A stretch of DNA of 64,000 nt from Dendrobium chrysotoxum. Its lineage: Eukaryota > Streptophyta > Magnoliopsida > Asparagales > Orchidaceae. The position numbers and the translations under genes were made by a program. Each line of letters starts with the position of its first letter. Position 1 is the stretch's first letter. Location: NCBI GenBank assembly GCA_019925795.1, contig CM034313.1, positions 28,511,710-28,575,709 of the forward strand, in the 5' to 3' direction. Below are positions 10,376 through 21,213 of the stretch, in pieces. The notes beneath the pieces were generated by a model. It was not told the origin of the DNA, did not search any database, and saw only the letters and a program-made list of their open reading frames with translations.

Positions 10376-12199
10376 AAAAATCTTGAAATTCTTCTCTCAG
10401 GCATCTCGTCGCTGAGGTAGGTGGCATTGTGGTAGTGCTACAGTGGTGTGCCCTCCTTGAGGGAGCATTGTGGCATGCAAGGTTGGGCACCATGGTGCCA
10501 TACCCAATTTTTTATGAAAATATAGATTTTTACTATTTTAAAATTTTATCAAATCCACTTCTTCTTCTTAAGGCTATTGGTTAGAGAGAGAGGAGGATTT
10601 TAGTGAGAGAAAGCAAGATTTGGGTTACTTCGATCCATTTTCTACTACTGGCCCAATTCTAAAAGTTGATTGAATCAAGATAGGTTACACTTTACCTATC
10701 TTAGTTTTAAAAATATAGAAATTTTTGGATTTTCCTAATTAAAACTTTAAATTAATAGTGCAAAAATGGGAATAACTCTACAATCACTAAACATTCACTG
10801 TGTAACATTTTGTATATTATAGAGACAATGATTTTAAACATTTAGATATTTTCTAAAAAAAGCTTATGTTGATTAGTTTGAAAAGTGCACTATTTTATTT
10901 TACTAGAAATTAATTCTAACTCTAAAAAATAATGATATACTGGGATTAAAGCTTTAAAATAATATTCTGCATAATTCTTGATAATTTGGTGATATTTTAA
11001 AACTTTAAAAATATGTCCAATAATTCAATTTGTTATTTTTGCTAATAGAGAATTCTGTGAAGTTTTAAAGCTTGTTCATTTATGTTTCCTATATTATAAT
11101 GTAATCTTCTTGAAATGTGTAATTTTGAGGAGATCTGATATGTGGTGGATGTTTTATTCTAGTGCTAAATATACAAGGAGTCATAAGGGTCTGAATTTCT
11201 AAATATCTAATACGTGCTAAGCAATAGGAGTCATAAAGGACTAATTTCTTATAAGCTAGCACTAGGTGTCATAAGGCCCTATTGCATAAAAGCTTGAGAG
11301 GAATCTATTATTTAACATTTTGATACAAGGAGTACTTTTTTTTTTATTTTCCCTACATTATTATATAACTACAAGCATTATTTTTTTAGTACAATAATAT
11401 ATTTTTTACTACTTTAAGAATTTACCTGAATGCTTTATAAATAAAATATTTTGGAAATTTAGATTTGTGGGTGTAACCTATTGAGCTTTGTCAGCTCACA
11501 CATGTTATATGTTTTTCTTCAGGTTTGGGGAAGTGGAAAGAGCATGCTAGGTAGTTGTTTATTGAAGATCTAATCTATTGAGTCTATAGAGGTATTTTCA
11601 TTATTTTTTTTGTACTGTCATGGAAAGTTCTTTAATTTTTTTTCTTTTTTGGTTGGTATACATATAATGTAGTTTAAGTAATATAATATATATACATTTT
11701 CATGGTGAACAAAATGGAAGAAAATTTTATGAATGAGTTACTTAGAAGCTCTATGGTCTGTTTAAATTTAAAAGAAATGTAAAATGTCTCCAAAACTTAT
11801 ATCTTGGGATGGCCTATCATAATTCAACATGGTATAACTTGATTGTTTGTGGGTCATATCAAGTTGAGCTGTGACAGTCCCATTTTTAGTAATAGAGCTA
11901 TAGTTTGGGGTATTAATTATAAAGTAAATCTATAGGAATTGATATGTAGTCGAGTGAGATGATTTTAGGTATTGTTTGCGCAATTATTTCTTCTTTTTTT
12001 AATGTGCATGTTTGTTTAGCGGTATATTTTGTGTGGTTGTCTAATGGATCCACAAGATCCTAATTAAATAAATTGTAGAGTGCTACTTAGATAGCTCTAG
12101 TATAAAGTGCTACTCCTAGTGTCAATCCTAATTTTATTTCATTATTTTCTAGTTTCGTAGCCAAGTTGATGGGTGGGGCTCATAGTAGGATTTCCTCTA

Positions 12200-12826
12200 T
12201 CATATCTGATGACATTGATAGGAATTTACAGATATTTTTAATTAAAGCATGTGAGGTTTAAGAGCATTATTTATCTTAGAGCAGTAGAGGATTGGTTAAT
12301 GAGATTAGAAAATACTTTTGATGCAATGTAGTGTCCTCTTGAGAGGAAGGTGCTATTAGTTATTTTTTCATAGATGGGTAAGCTGAGCGCTGGTGGTTGA
12401 GATAATAGTATGAGATGTTCAAGGGATGTTGAACTTCCAGATCAATTGGGAGGAATTTATAAATATTTTTTTGGTATGGTTTATTCCTCCATCTGCATGT
12501 TAACAGATGTAGCAGATGTTTTTTAGGCTTATTCAGGGGAGTAGGATGGTTATGTAGTATGAGGAACGATTCATCGCCTTACCCAAGTATGCTTCATTGC
12601 TGGTTTGCACCCCTGAGGAAAAATACTACAAATTTCCATATGGACTCTAAGATAGTCTAAAATAACAACTAGTTTCACTTCATATCATTGATTTCTCTAA
12701 GTTAGAGGGCCCATTTAATAAGGAATGATTTGTTGATTATTTTGCAGCAGTGGACTACTAATCTAAAGAGATTTTTCGGTGAGACTTCTTGTAGTAATAT
12801 TATTTTAAGGAAGAGGAGTAGGTTTA
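12200..12826 (+). pseudogene. gag: Broken gag of element F, interrupted by element B
   Basis: Broken frames on the plus strand give, in order, EDWLMRLENTFDAM, ERKVLLVI and, near 12540-12640, YEERFIALPKYASLLV followed by TPEEK. These are the capsid blocks of plant Ty3 gag (retrotransposon gag, PF03732 type). Several stops interrupt it. The zinc-knuckle part lies on the other side of element B from 23185, so the gene was split by that insertion. Function when intact: particle capsid. Confidence 0.75.
12822..12826. other. Target site duplication of element B, left
   Basis: gttta, identical to 23185-23189. It marks the insertion of B into the gag of F. Confidence 0.95.
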
Positions 12827-13101
12827 TGAAAGTATGAGATGCGCCAAGAGGGGGGGGGGCGGTGAATTGGTATTTTAAAAAATTCAACCCTACACAAGAG
12901 TTCTATTTTTTTTTTATTTTTAAAAGATAACTCAACGAACAATGTGCGGAAGCAAGTACAACGTTCACAACGATGATATTGATAATTCAATTGTAAATTT
13001 CACAACACAAGATTTAAATCATGATTTTTCACCAAGCAATTTAATATACTAATTAAGAGCATGAAAAGTAAAGTACGATAAACAGGAAAAAATACACCAG
13101 A

Positions 13102-13146
13102 GATTTTTATAGTGGTTCGGTCACTTGACCTACGTCCACTCCCCGG
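13102..13146 (-). promoter_or_regulatory. Core promoter block of LTR B (3' copy)
   Basis: On the minus strand GTAGGTCAAGTGACCGAACC leads into CACTATAAAAATC, a clear TATA box. In the 5' LTR (about 21482-21525) the same place reads CACCATAAAAAT, a T-to-C loss of the first TATA base. The 5' LTR promoter is therefore probably weaker than the 3' one. Confidence 0.65.
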
Positions 13147-13657
13147 AGTCCTCTACTCCAGGATTTGCACTAGTAAAAGTTGACTCTCCTTTCGCCCCCA
13201 CAGCAAGGCGGAGAAGCCTTTACAATACTCACTTTCACCTCCCTCGGTGCGGCGGAATACCAAACGCTATGTCACCCTCCTGGTGACGGCAGCAGACCTT
13301 CTCCTTTTTCTCCCTCCTGGAGATGGCAGAGTACCTTGATGATGTTGATCTTGAAGTGACTCTTCCCTCGAGAACTTTCTCGAAGCTTCCCAAAGCCACA
13401 AGAGGAACAAAGCATGCAGCTAGCTTGGAGCCACCGTGTGATCCCCTCACACTACTTCTCCCTCACGCTCAAGCTCACCTTCACCTTCCTCTGTCAAGCC
13501 CTGGATCTCTCCAAAAAAGCTTCTCTCTAACGAATCCCCTTCTTTCCTCAAAGCCTCTCACAGCCAGAGGATAGATCAACAACGCTCTAGAAAAATTTTA
13601 AGTTATTTTTATATCAGGCTTCAGAAAACCCTAAAAGTTTCAACTTTTGCATTTCTG

Positions 13658-14495
13658 TTCGTACAGTACGATCTATAATCGTACAGTACGATCAATTCAA
13701 TTATAGCTCCGTCTAGTACGAGTACAGATGAACAGTTATCGAAGTTTATGAATATCGTACTGTATGATATGTATATCGTACATGATGATGCTGTTGATTC
13801 GTGCTGTTCATACAGGACGATCTTTGGGACGATCCCTGGGATGAAAGAATTTATCTCTGCCAGTCATCCAGCACTCCTTTAGTCGTACAGTACGATTAGT
13901 GTGTTTCAGGATATCATCCTGTACGATACTAATATCGTCCAGGACTAATAAAACAAAAATTCTTGGTTTCGTCTGGTACGATCGATGGGATGAATGAAAT
14001 CGTCTCTATCGGTCGTCCAGCACTCCACTAGTCGTACAGTATGATTAGTTCATTTCATGATATCGTCCTGTACGATATGAATATCGTCCAGGATGAACAG
14101 AACAAAAAACCTTGGTTTCGTCTGGTACAATCGATGGGACGAATGAAATCATCTCTGTCAGTCGTACGGTACGATATATGATCGTACAGTACGATCGACT
14201 TTTAAATTAGAAACCAATGTTTATTTCCTGATTAGGGAGATAATTTTGGTAAGTATTAATTAATCGTACAGTACGATAAGAATCATACAGTATGATCAGT
14301 TCAGGAAAACAAAATTAAGAACTTACCAAACTTATTCTGGCAGCTAGGGTTTCTCAATTGTATCTTATCGTACAATACGATAGGTATCGTACAGTATGAT
14401 CAGTTTATCAATTTAATCATCTGAAAATTAGCCGTTAGCTTGAGTATTAATAATTAATCGTACAGTATGATATTAAATCGTACAGTACGATATTC
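13658..14495. repeat. Phased palindrome array, LTR B (3' copy)
   Basis: Many copies of ATCGTACAGTACGAT or close variants. Paired copies start at 13658/13678, 14161/14181, 14263/14282, 14367/14386 and 14457/14477, that is 19 or 20 bp apart with unlike 4-5-bp linkers. A few copies use the other half-site (ATCGTCC). The array lies in U3, about 550-1,390 bp upstream of the TATA box. Confidence 0.9.
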
Positions 14496-14814
14496 TTAAA
14501 AAATTTTTAAACATTTAAAACAATTCTCCCCTTGTGTGTGTGTGCATGGTTGCTCCTTTCACATGCATGCTTCTGTGGCAGACTCAAGAAAGAAAAAAAG
14601 AAAAAAAATAAAGAAATAAAAATTACAGACTTTTCAACATCCTATTCTACCCGATTTGAGTCGCCAGTAACCTTGAGCAGTGTGCATCTGACCTGAAATG
14701 TTAATGCTCATATACAAGGATTAAGCATTTGTAATCTAAAGGAAGTCTATATGGATTCAGTAAGTATTAGTTATCACCATCAAAATTAAGTGCTCGGGAT
14801 CCTGGATTTCAACA

Positions 14815-14828
14815 ATCTCCCCCTTTTT
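14815..14828 (-). other. Polypurine tract of element B
   Basis: Minus strand AAAAAGGGGGAGATT abuts the 3' LTR. Confidence 0.9.
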
Positions 14829-15298
14829 GATGGTGTCAAATAATATTTTTTGATGGCCACAGTTGTTCTGACTTCCTTAGCTCCCCCTCAGAAGAATAGT
14901 TTATTAATTTTTAAATAGGAGGAGAAGAAACAAATATTTTTTTATTACAATATATAAAAAAAACATAACAAGAGAGAAAAATATGTAGTGAAAATAGAAG
15001 AGTAAATATAAACAACCAATATCATTAATAGTAAGCAAAAAACAGAACAACACATAACACAGAAACGTCTCCCCCTTTTGACAGCACCAAAAAGGGAAGA
15101 ACTAGGAAACAACTACAATGGCAAGAAACAAAAAACATAAATAACTACAATAACTCAAAAATCTGGATCCTGATCCGGAGGTGGTGGTGGAGGTTGTGGA
15201 AACAGTTGGTGGTACTGATGGAGGGATGCAAACTGGTGATCGATGGAGGTGAAGCGCTCCCTAAACCATTTCATATCAGTTTCATGTTCCCGATGTTG
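14829..15298 (-). other. 3' UTR of element B with second polypurine tract
   Basis: A-rich untranslated DNA between the extra ORF and the 3' LTR. A second purine tract, GTCAAAAGGGGGAGACG on minus, lies at 15066-15082, about 250 bp before the main one. The 27-bp hairpin units of A and C are not present. Confidence 0.6.
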
Positions 15299-16273
15299 CT
15301 AAGCAATGTAAGCATCCAACCTAGTCTCCAGGTGATCAAGGCGTTGAATGATGTCGTCGTGAGGGTAGTCGGGAGGAGCAAGACCAGGTGAGTGGATTGG
15401 TGGTGGTGGAGGGGCGTCAGCAGGAGCAGCAGCCTCTTCGTCATCAAACTCGGGATCGGCGTGAGTAGCCCCCCGATGGAACAAGATACAAAAAGTGGCA
15501 TCCGAGTAGAAGATAGGAAGATGATCTGGAGGTAGCAGATAATGAAGTTGGTACTTGGCATCTAAGATGTATCCTATGACATGCCCTAAAGCAAGGTTCA
15601 GTTTACGGCGGGCACCGGGATATCGGTAGGCAGACAGGGTATGTATATAGTCAAAAACCATTTGGGCTTCATTGAATTTTGTGCCAAACATGATTAGATA
15701 TGTGACGACAGAAAGCAGTGGAGTAAAATGGATGCGGTCTCTAGCTTTGGGTATAATGGACGTGCGAAGGACATGCTGGATAACGCGGGCATTCTGATTC
15801 AGGGTTTGGACTAGGGGTAGGTGTTGATTGGAGGGGACACCCCTAAGGGTCATATTTACTGATGTCCAATCATAGTCATGGGAGATCATAGATTGGGGAC
15901 GAGGGCCGTCAGTGGACGGCCCGATGTGTGCAGCAATGTCGTTGACGGTGATAACGACATTCTATTTACAGACATAGGAAGTGAAAGTGGTATTTTTTAG
16001 GTTGATTCTGATATTAGCAAGAAACTCAAAAAGAAGTTCGGAGTGAAAAGGAAAGGCAAGAGTCAAAAGAAATTGAAGGGTGGTGGATGCGAAAAGGTTC
16101 ATCACCTCGAAATTGAGAGCGGCTTGATTCAGCATGCGAGATGGAGTGATTTTGTCTTCCTTGATTTTAATGTATGCTTTCTCATCTGCAACGGAGAGAA
16201 AGCGATCGTCGAAATGCCGAGAGGAGGAGGAGCTCCCGATGACGATTCGGCCGCGCTTACTGGCACCAGACAT
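15299..16273 (-). pseudogene. Extra ORF of element B, plant transposon-protein-like, one stop
   Basis: About 324 codons from ATG 16273 to the stop at 15299, read in one frame broken only by TAG at 15959-15961 (after TSYVCK). The start MSGASKRGRIVIG with a Ser run, then FDDRFLSVADEKAY, LLFEFLANIRI, SYVCK, and later IIPKARDRIHFTPLLSVVTY and FGTKFNEAQMVFDYIH, has the spacing I know from the 'putative plant transposon protein' domain (PF20167 type). The C-terminus has an acidic and Pro-rich stretch (DDEEAAAPADAPPPPP) and ends with a short heptad-like helix, IIQRLDHLETRLDAYI. No signal peptide or membrane span is evident, so it is not an obvious envelope protein. It lies in sense, downstream of pol, with its own TATA box. 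Role unknown. It is far better preserved than pol, with one stop in 324 codons. Confidence 0.8.
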
Positions 16274-16360
16274 GGTTGAAGAAGGGACTTGAGAAAGAGA
16301 GGAAACTTGGAGTGAGTGAGGGTGAGTGAGTGTAGTCAAAGAATCCCTCCTTTTTATAGA
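16274..16360 (-). promoter_or_regulatory. Putative internal promoter and leader of the extra ORF
   Basis: On the minus strand TCTATAAAAAGG lies at 16349-16360, about 76 bases before the ATG at 16273. Between them is a C/T-rich leader with CACTCACTC and CTCTCTTTCTC runs and the start context CAACCATGTCT. Two palindromes end 12 bp upstream of the TATA box. The layout is that of a plant RNA polymerase II core promoter; that it is used is inference. Confidence 0.6.
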
Positions 16361-16371
16361 ATTTGTGAACT

Positions 16372-16830
16372 ATCGTACAGTACGATTGAGTATCGTACAG
16401 TACGATAGGCACAATAATGTCGTCTAGACGACCGTTCAGAAAAGCGAGTCAAATCATATAGTACGATCAGAATTGTACTGTACGAACGTGAGTGTGAGGC
16501 GTTCGTCCCGAGGAGTCATCTGAACGACCTTTGACAAAAATAATTGTACAGTACGAACAGGTGTTCATACAGTACGATAGGCAATAATGTTCGTACCGGC
16601 TGAGTTTAAATTCGTCCTAATCCATTTGACACGTGGATCGTACAGTACGATAGGTATTTCGTACAATACGATGACCAATAATATGTATCGTATGGTATGA
16701 GTGGTGAATCGTACAATACGATAGATATAAGACATGAAAGATCTGGACCGTGAATGGGAATGGATGGCTGAGATTGGAGTGATTTGAACCTTATCGTACA
16801 GTACGATATTGGATCGTACAGTACGATTGT
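16372..16830. repeat. Internal palindrome array between pol and the extra ORF
   Basis: Perfect ATCGTACAGTACGAT palindromes start at 16372 and 16392, and again at 16793 and 16813, both pairs 20 bp apart with linkers TGAGT and ATTGG. Further decayed copies lie between. This is the U3 motif of the same element, here placed outside the LTRs. Confidence 0.9.
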
Positions 16831-17000
16831 TGGAGAAATTCAAGGTTTGTGAGCAGCATGGTAAGAGGATCAGGAAACCTTTTTTTTTTATTATTATTAT
16901 ATATATATATATTTTTTGAATAAACTAATCATAACAAACACAAATTTTTTTTTATTATTATTTTTTTATTATTTTTTATTTTTTGTTATGGGTTTTTTTT

Positions 17001-18541
17001 TTAGGCTTGAATGTCTATGACACCTAATTTTGTTCTTAAAGTGCTAAATGTGTCATAATCTAATGGTTTTGTGAAAATGTCAGCCAATTGATCTTCAGTA
17101 GCAACGTGGTGCAGTTCAATATCTCCTTTGGCTATGTGATCTCTAATGAAATGATGTCTAATGTCTATATATTTTGTTCGTGAATGTTGAATTGGATTTT
17201 TAGATATACAAATAGCACTAGTGTTGACACATGATTGGAATGGTTCCTAAAGGTAGTCCTAGATCTAACAGTTATTGTTTTAACCACAAAACTTATGTAA
17301 CACAGCTACCTACCGCTATATATTTTGCTTCGGCTGTTGATAGGGCTACCGAATTCTGTTTTCTACTGGACCATGAAACTAACGAATGTCCAATGAATTG
17401 ACAAATACCAGAAGTGCTTTTTCTATCTACCATACATCCTACAAAGTCTGAATCTGAGTACCCTAAGATTTTAAAAGTAGTGTTGTGTCTAGGATACTAA
17501 ATTCCTAAGTTCAGGGTGCCTAGTAGATATCTAAGAATTCTTTTGACAGCAGTCATGTGAGATTCTTTAGGGTCAGCTTGAAAGCGAGCACAGAGACACA
17601 CACTAAACATTATGTCTGTTCTACTAGCAGTCAGGTAGAGAAGCGATCCAATTATTCCCCATATACCTCTTTTGATCTACAGACTTCCCACTGGGATCTT
17701 TATCCAATTGAATATTAGAGCTCATGGGTGTATTCATATAGCCTTAGCATTGTCCATTTCATATTTATTTCAAAATATCATTGATGTACTTAGATTGGCT
17801 AAGGAACGTTCCACCTTCCGTTTGTTTTACACTAAATCTAAGGAAGTAACTAAGCTCTCCCATCATACTCATTTCAAACTCATCACTCATTGTTTTTGAA
17901 AATTCATTACATAAGCTTTTCTCTATCGATCTAAACAAGATGTCATCTACATGAATCTGAATAATGAGTACCTCAACTCCTACCTTCTTTAAGAATAAGG
18001 TGGTGTCCACACTACCCTTAATAAAGCCTCTATCTAGTAGGAACGTACTAAGTCTTTCATACCAGGCTCTAGGTGCTTGTTTTAACCCATATAGTGCCTT
18101 TTTCAGTTTGAACACGTGGTTTGGAAATTATGAGTTTTCAAACCCCGGAGGTTGCTCCACATAAACATCTTCCTTGATTACCCCGTTCAGAAAAGCACTC
18201 TTGACATCCATTTGATTCAGCTTAAAATCCCTAAAACAAGCAAAGGCTAACAGTACCCTTATGGCTTCTAGTCTAGCTACCGGAGCAAAGGTTTCTTCAA
18301 AATCTATTCCTTCAATTTGGTTATACCCATTTGCTACTAACCTAGCCTTGTTTCTCACTACTATTCCAGAGTCATTCATCTTGTTTTTAAAGACCCATTT
18401 AGTTCCAACCACACTTTGTTCTTTAGGTCTTTTGACTAATTCCCATACATCATTCCTAACGAATTGGTTCAACTCTTCTTGCATTGCTAGGATCCAAAAT
18501 TCATCTCCTAAAGCTTGATCTATACTCGTGGGTTCAATCAT
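17001..18541 (-). pseudogene. pol: Reverse transcriptase-RNase H of element B, broken
   Basis: Copies the element RNA into DNA and removes the RNA strand. Visible blocks: ALGDEFWILAMQEELNQF at the start, GTKWVFKNKMN, DFEETFAPVARLEAIR, QMDVKSAFLNG, ALYGLKQAPRAWYERL and the active-site region IHVDDILF, where the two Asp are kept and the usual Tyr is His. After a stop at 17765 the RNase H part continues in pieces to DQLADIFTKPL and the TAA at 17001. Stops at 18128 and 17765 break it. Order and motifs are those of Ty1/copia. Confidence 0.9.
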
Positions 18542-18757
18542 AGATATGAATGCAGAATGACTAACCTCTTTTCTAAGTCCATGCCTAGTTTTTACCCCTT
18601 CTGATGGGTCTCCTAAGATCAGCTCTCTATGATGACTAGAAGAAAATTTCCAATCTCTAGGTAGATGTTCCTGAGGTTCCGCTCTAGTCTCTATGGTAAT
18701 GGTCTCTACTCCCCTTATAACCTCAACTTCTTCTTCTTCATGATTAGATTCAGAGGT

Positions 18758-19432
18758 CTAATTGGATTCATCAAATACCACATGGGTGGACTCTTCTACT
18801 ACTAGGGTTCTCTTATTGAATATTCTATAGGCTTTACCTACATATGAGTAGCCTAGGAAAACCCCATCATCAGATTTAGGATCAAACTTTCCTAAGGGTG
18901 ACTTGCCATTTATTAGGATGAAGTATTTGCAACCGAAAATGTGTAAGTATGAAAGATTGGGTGTCCTACCCTTAAGCAACTCATAGGGTGTCTTATTAAG
19001 TTTGGATCTAACATTTACCCTATTTAACACATAGCACGCGGTATTCACTTCTTCTGCCCAAAAATATCTAGGAAGAGTGTATTCAGCTAACATAGCCCTA
19101 GCAGCTTCAACTAAAGTTCTATTCTTTCTTTATGCTATTCCATTTTGCTGAGCAGTTTTAGGAGCAGAGAAATTATGTTCTATTCCAACATCTTTACCAA
19201 ATGATTCAAATTTATCATTCCCAAACTCCCCACCATGATCACTATGAATTGTTAAAATTACACATCCTAATTTCCTTTGAATCCAAGTGGAGAAAATTCT
19301 AAACTCTTCAAATGACTCACTCTTATGAGCTAGGAATTTCACCCAAGTAAACCTAGAGTAGTCATCTACTATTACAAACCCATACAACTTCCCTCCTAGG
19401 CTGGCTGTACTAACAGGTCCGAACAGGTCCAT
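18758..19432 (-). pseudogene. pol: Integrase of element B, broken at the catalytic Glu
   Basis: Inserts the cDNA into host DNA. It starts MDLFGPVSTASLGG with the first Asp, then HSDHGGEF with the second. The block NGIA is followed by a TAA stop where the third catalytic residue (Glu) belongs, then RKNRTLVEAARAMLAEYTLP. Sirevirus/copia blocks GRTPNLSYLHIFGCKYF and FDPKSDDGVFLGYS follow. The stop at the Glu codon would by itself abolish integration. Confidence 0.9.
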
Positions 19433-19495
19433 GTGGAGAGTTTCTAGTGGCCTAGTGGTGTTGATATCTTTGATTGCATGAAATGAATATTTAAC

Positions 19496-20149
19496 TTATT
19501 TTCCTAATTGGCAAGCATCACAAAGATGATCTTTAGTAAAGTCTAACTTTGGTATGCCTCTAACTAAGTCTTTCTGAGTGATGTTCCTAAGTGTTTTCAT
19601 ACTAGCACGACATAGTCTCCTATACCATAACCAAGAGTCATCTACTATTATTTTTAGACACAACGAGTTTGAGGTTTCAATGCAGTTTAAATCTAACATG
19701 TAAATATTGTTTATGCGTTTTCCTTCTAACACAAGTGTATCATTTAAGCTAATCATGCATTTATTAGAAAGAAACTTTATGTCAAAGCCCTTGTCACATA
19801 GTTGACTTATATTTAAGAGATTATGCTTTAAACCGTCAACTAAAAGTATGTTCTCAATAATCAAATTCTTAGTGTTTCCAATGATACATGAGCCCACCAC
19901 TTTCCTGGTGGTGTTGTCTCCCAAAGTTACCTTGCCTCCTGACCTGGCCTCCAGTGTCACGAACTGCTTCATGTCTCCAGTCATGTGTCTCGAGCAGCCA
20001 CTGTCCAGGTACCACATGCTCTCACTAGGTCTTTTGTGAGAGCATCCCTCATCTTGATCTGATTGATCAAGATTATCATTAGTCATAAGACATAGATTCG
20101 TTACCTCCTCCTCTGCTTCTTCTTCTGATGATTCTGAGGCAGAGTCGGC
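19496..20149 (-). pseudogene. pol: Protease and GAG-pre-integrase region of element B
   Basis: The protease motif WYLDSGCSRHMTGD carries the Asp-Ser-Gly triad, followed by GGKVTLGDN and the LLVDGLKHNLLNISQLCDKG block. The zinc-binding part before integrase reads WYRRLCRASMKTL then CDACQLGK: the two Cys are kept, but both expected His are changed (to Tyr and Arg). A stop and shift near 19433-19495 separate it from the integrase. Confidence 0.9.
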
Positions 20150-21154
20150 CTAAAACGATTTTTGTGTCTTAAATTTGCCCTTCTTGAACTTTGATCTTTC
20201 CTCACCCTTTTCCTTGGTTTGATGAGTCTTGATGTTGGGGCAATCAGCTCGGAGATGACCGGGTTTCCTGCACTCCAAGAAAATTGTCTTAGATGCAACT
20301 TTAGTATACTTTGAGCTTTTACCTTTGTTCCAATTGCTTTGATGACGGCGCTGCTTTCTTTTCAGAAAATTTTTGAACTAACGAGTCATCAAGGTGATGT
20401 AGTCATCTTCCTCCACTGCTGAGCTGTCACTTTCAGAATTGTTTGCTTTTAAAGCCACCGCTCACTCCTTCTTCTTTTCACCTGCATCACTTTGTCGTTG
20501 ACTCACTCCTTGCTCGTAGGCAATGAGTGACCCAAGCAATTTATTAATAAAATAAACATTCAGGTCTTTTGACTCAGTTATTACAGTGATTTTAGCATCA
20601 TATGAGCTAGGCAAACATCGCAGTATTTTGTTTACTTTTTCCGAGTTAGACAACTCTCTTCCTAAGGCATGCAGAGATGTTACAATCTGGGTGAATCGAG
20701 TGTACATGTCAGATATAGTTTCATTAGGTTTCATGCGGAATAGTTCATAATCATGTAGCAGTATGTTCAACCTAGATTGTTTGACCTCACTAGTTCCTTC
20801 GTACGTGATACACAGTTTGTCCCAAATTTTCTTACCAGTAGTACAAGTTGATACTCGCATATAGTCTTCTGATTTCAATGCTCAAAAGAAACAATTTAGA
20901 CATTTAGCATTTAGCTCTACAAGTTCTCTATCCTCAATGCTCCATTCATTAAATGATAGTTCAGTTTTAATTCCATTCAACATACGAAATAGTGCAGAAT
21001 AACCTTCTTGGACTAACATCCACATGCGATAGTCTAGAGACTATAAAAATGTAGACATGCGTATTTTCCAGAAATCAAATGGTATATTATCAAATAAAGG
21101 TGGACGAGTTATAGAATAACCCTTCGCAGTATTACGGTTACCAAATTGAGCCAT
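20150..21154 (-). pseudogene. gag: Broken gag of element B
   Basis: Starts MAQFGNRNTAKGYSITRPP at 21154, like the gag of A and C. Two stops lie early (after KIRMSTFL and after LNCFF). Then come capsid blocks LCITYEGTSEVKQSRLNILL and LRCLPSSYDAK, LIAYEQG, and the knuckle region ECRKPGHLRADCP. Compared with element C it lacks about 200 residues of coiled-coil Gag between knuckle and protease. The Gag frame ends in TAG at 20150, and protease follows within about 60 bases. Confidence 0.85.
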
Positions 21155-21200
21155 GGATCTTACGTTTCTAGGTTTTCTAAAACACTATTTTGAAACCCCT

Positions 21201-21211
21201 CTCTGATACCA
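21201..21211 (-). other. Primer binding site of element B
   Basis: TGGTATCAGAG on minus, matching initiator-Met tRNA, two bases from the 5' LTR. Confidence 0.95.
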
Positions 21212-21213
21212 CT

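Larger units (their letters stand above)
10380..12826 (+). mobile_element. Element F, left part: Ty3 chromovirus-like, LTR and gag remnants
   Basis: The gag pseudogene at about 12200-12660 and the rest of F after element B show this is a plus-strand Ty3 element. The stretch 10380-11880 probably holds its 5' LTR: near 11490-11530 the sequence resembles the end of chromoviral LTRs, but I found no primer binding site, so LTR limits are not set. F is cut at 12826 by B. Confidence 0.5.
12827..14814 (-). repeat. 3' LTR of element B
   Basis: It matches 21214-23184 throughout. On the minus strand it starts TGTTGAAATCC at 14814 and ends CATACTTTCA at 12827. TATA box and promoter block are at 13102-13146, the palindrome array at 13658-14495. 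Open frames at 13235-13450 and 13323-13574 recur in the other LTR and are LTR sequence. Confidence 0.95.

Noticed and set aside
13323..13574. Small host gene (83 codons), with a near-identical copy at 21712-21963
   Set aside because: Both lie at the same place in the two LTRs of element B. The identity reflects the LTR pair, not a gene family.
13658..14495. CRISPR-like array of repeats
   Set aside because: Repeats are 15-bp palindromes with 4-6-bp linkers, inside LTRs of plant retrotransposons. There are no spacers of proper length and no cas genes.
15299..16339. Envelope gene of a retrovirus-like element
   Set aside because: Position fits, but no signal peptide, membrane span or Cys pattern is seen. 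The plant transposon-protein-like domain explains it better. The reading upstream of 16273 has no ATG.
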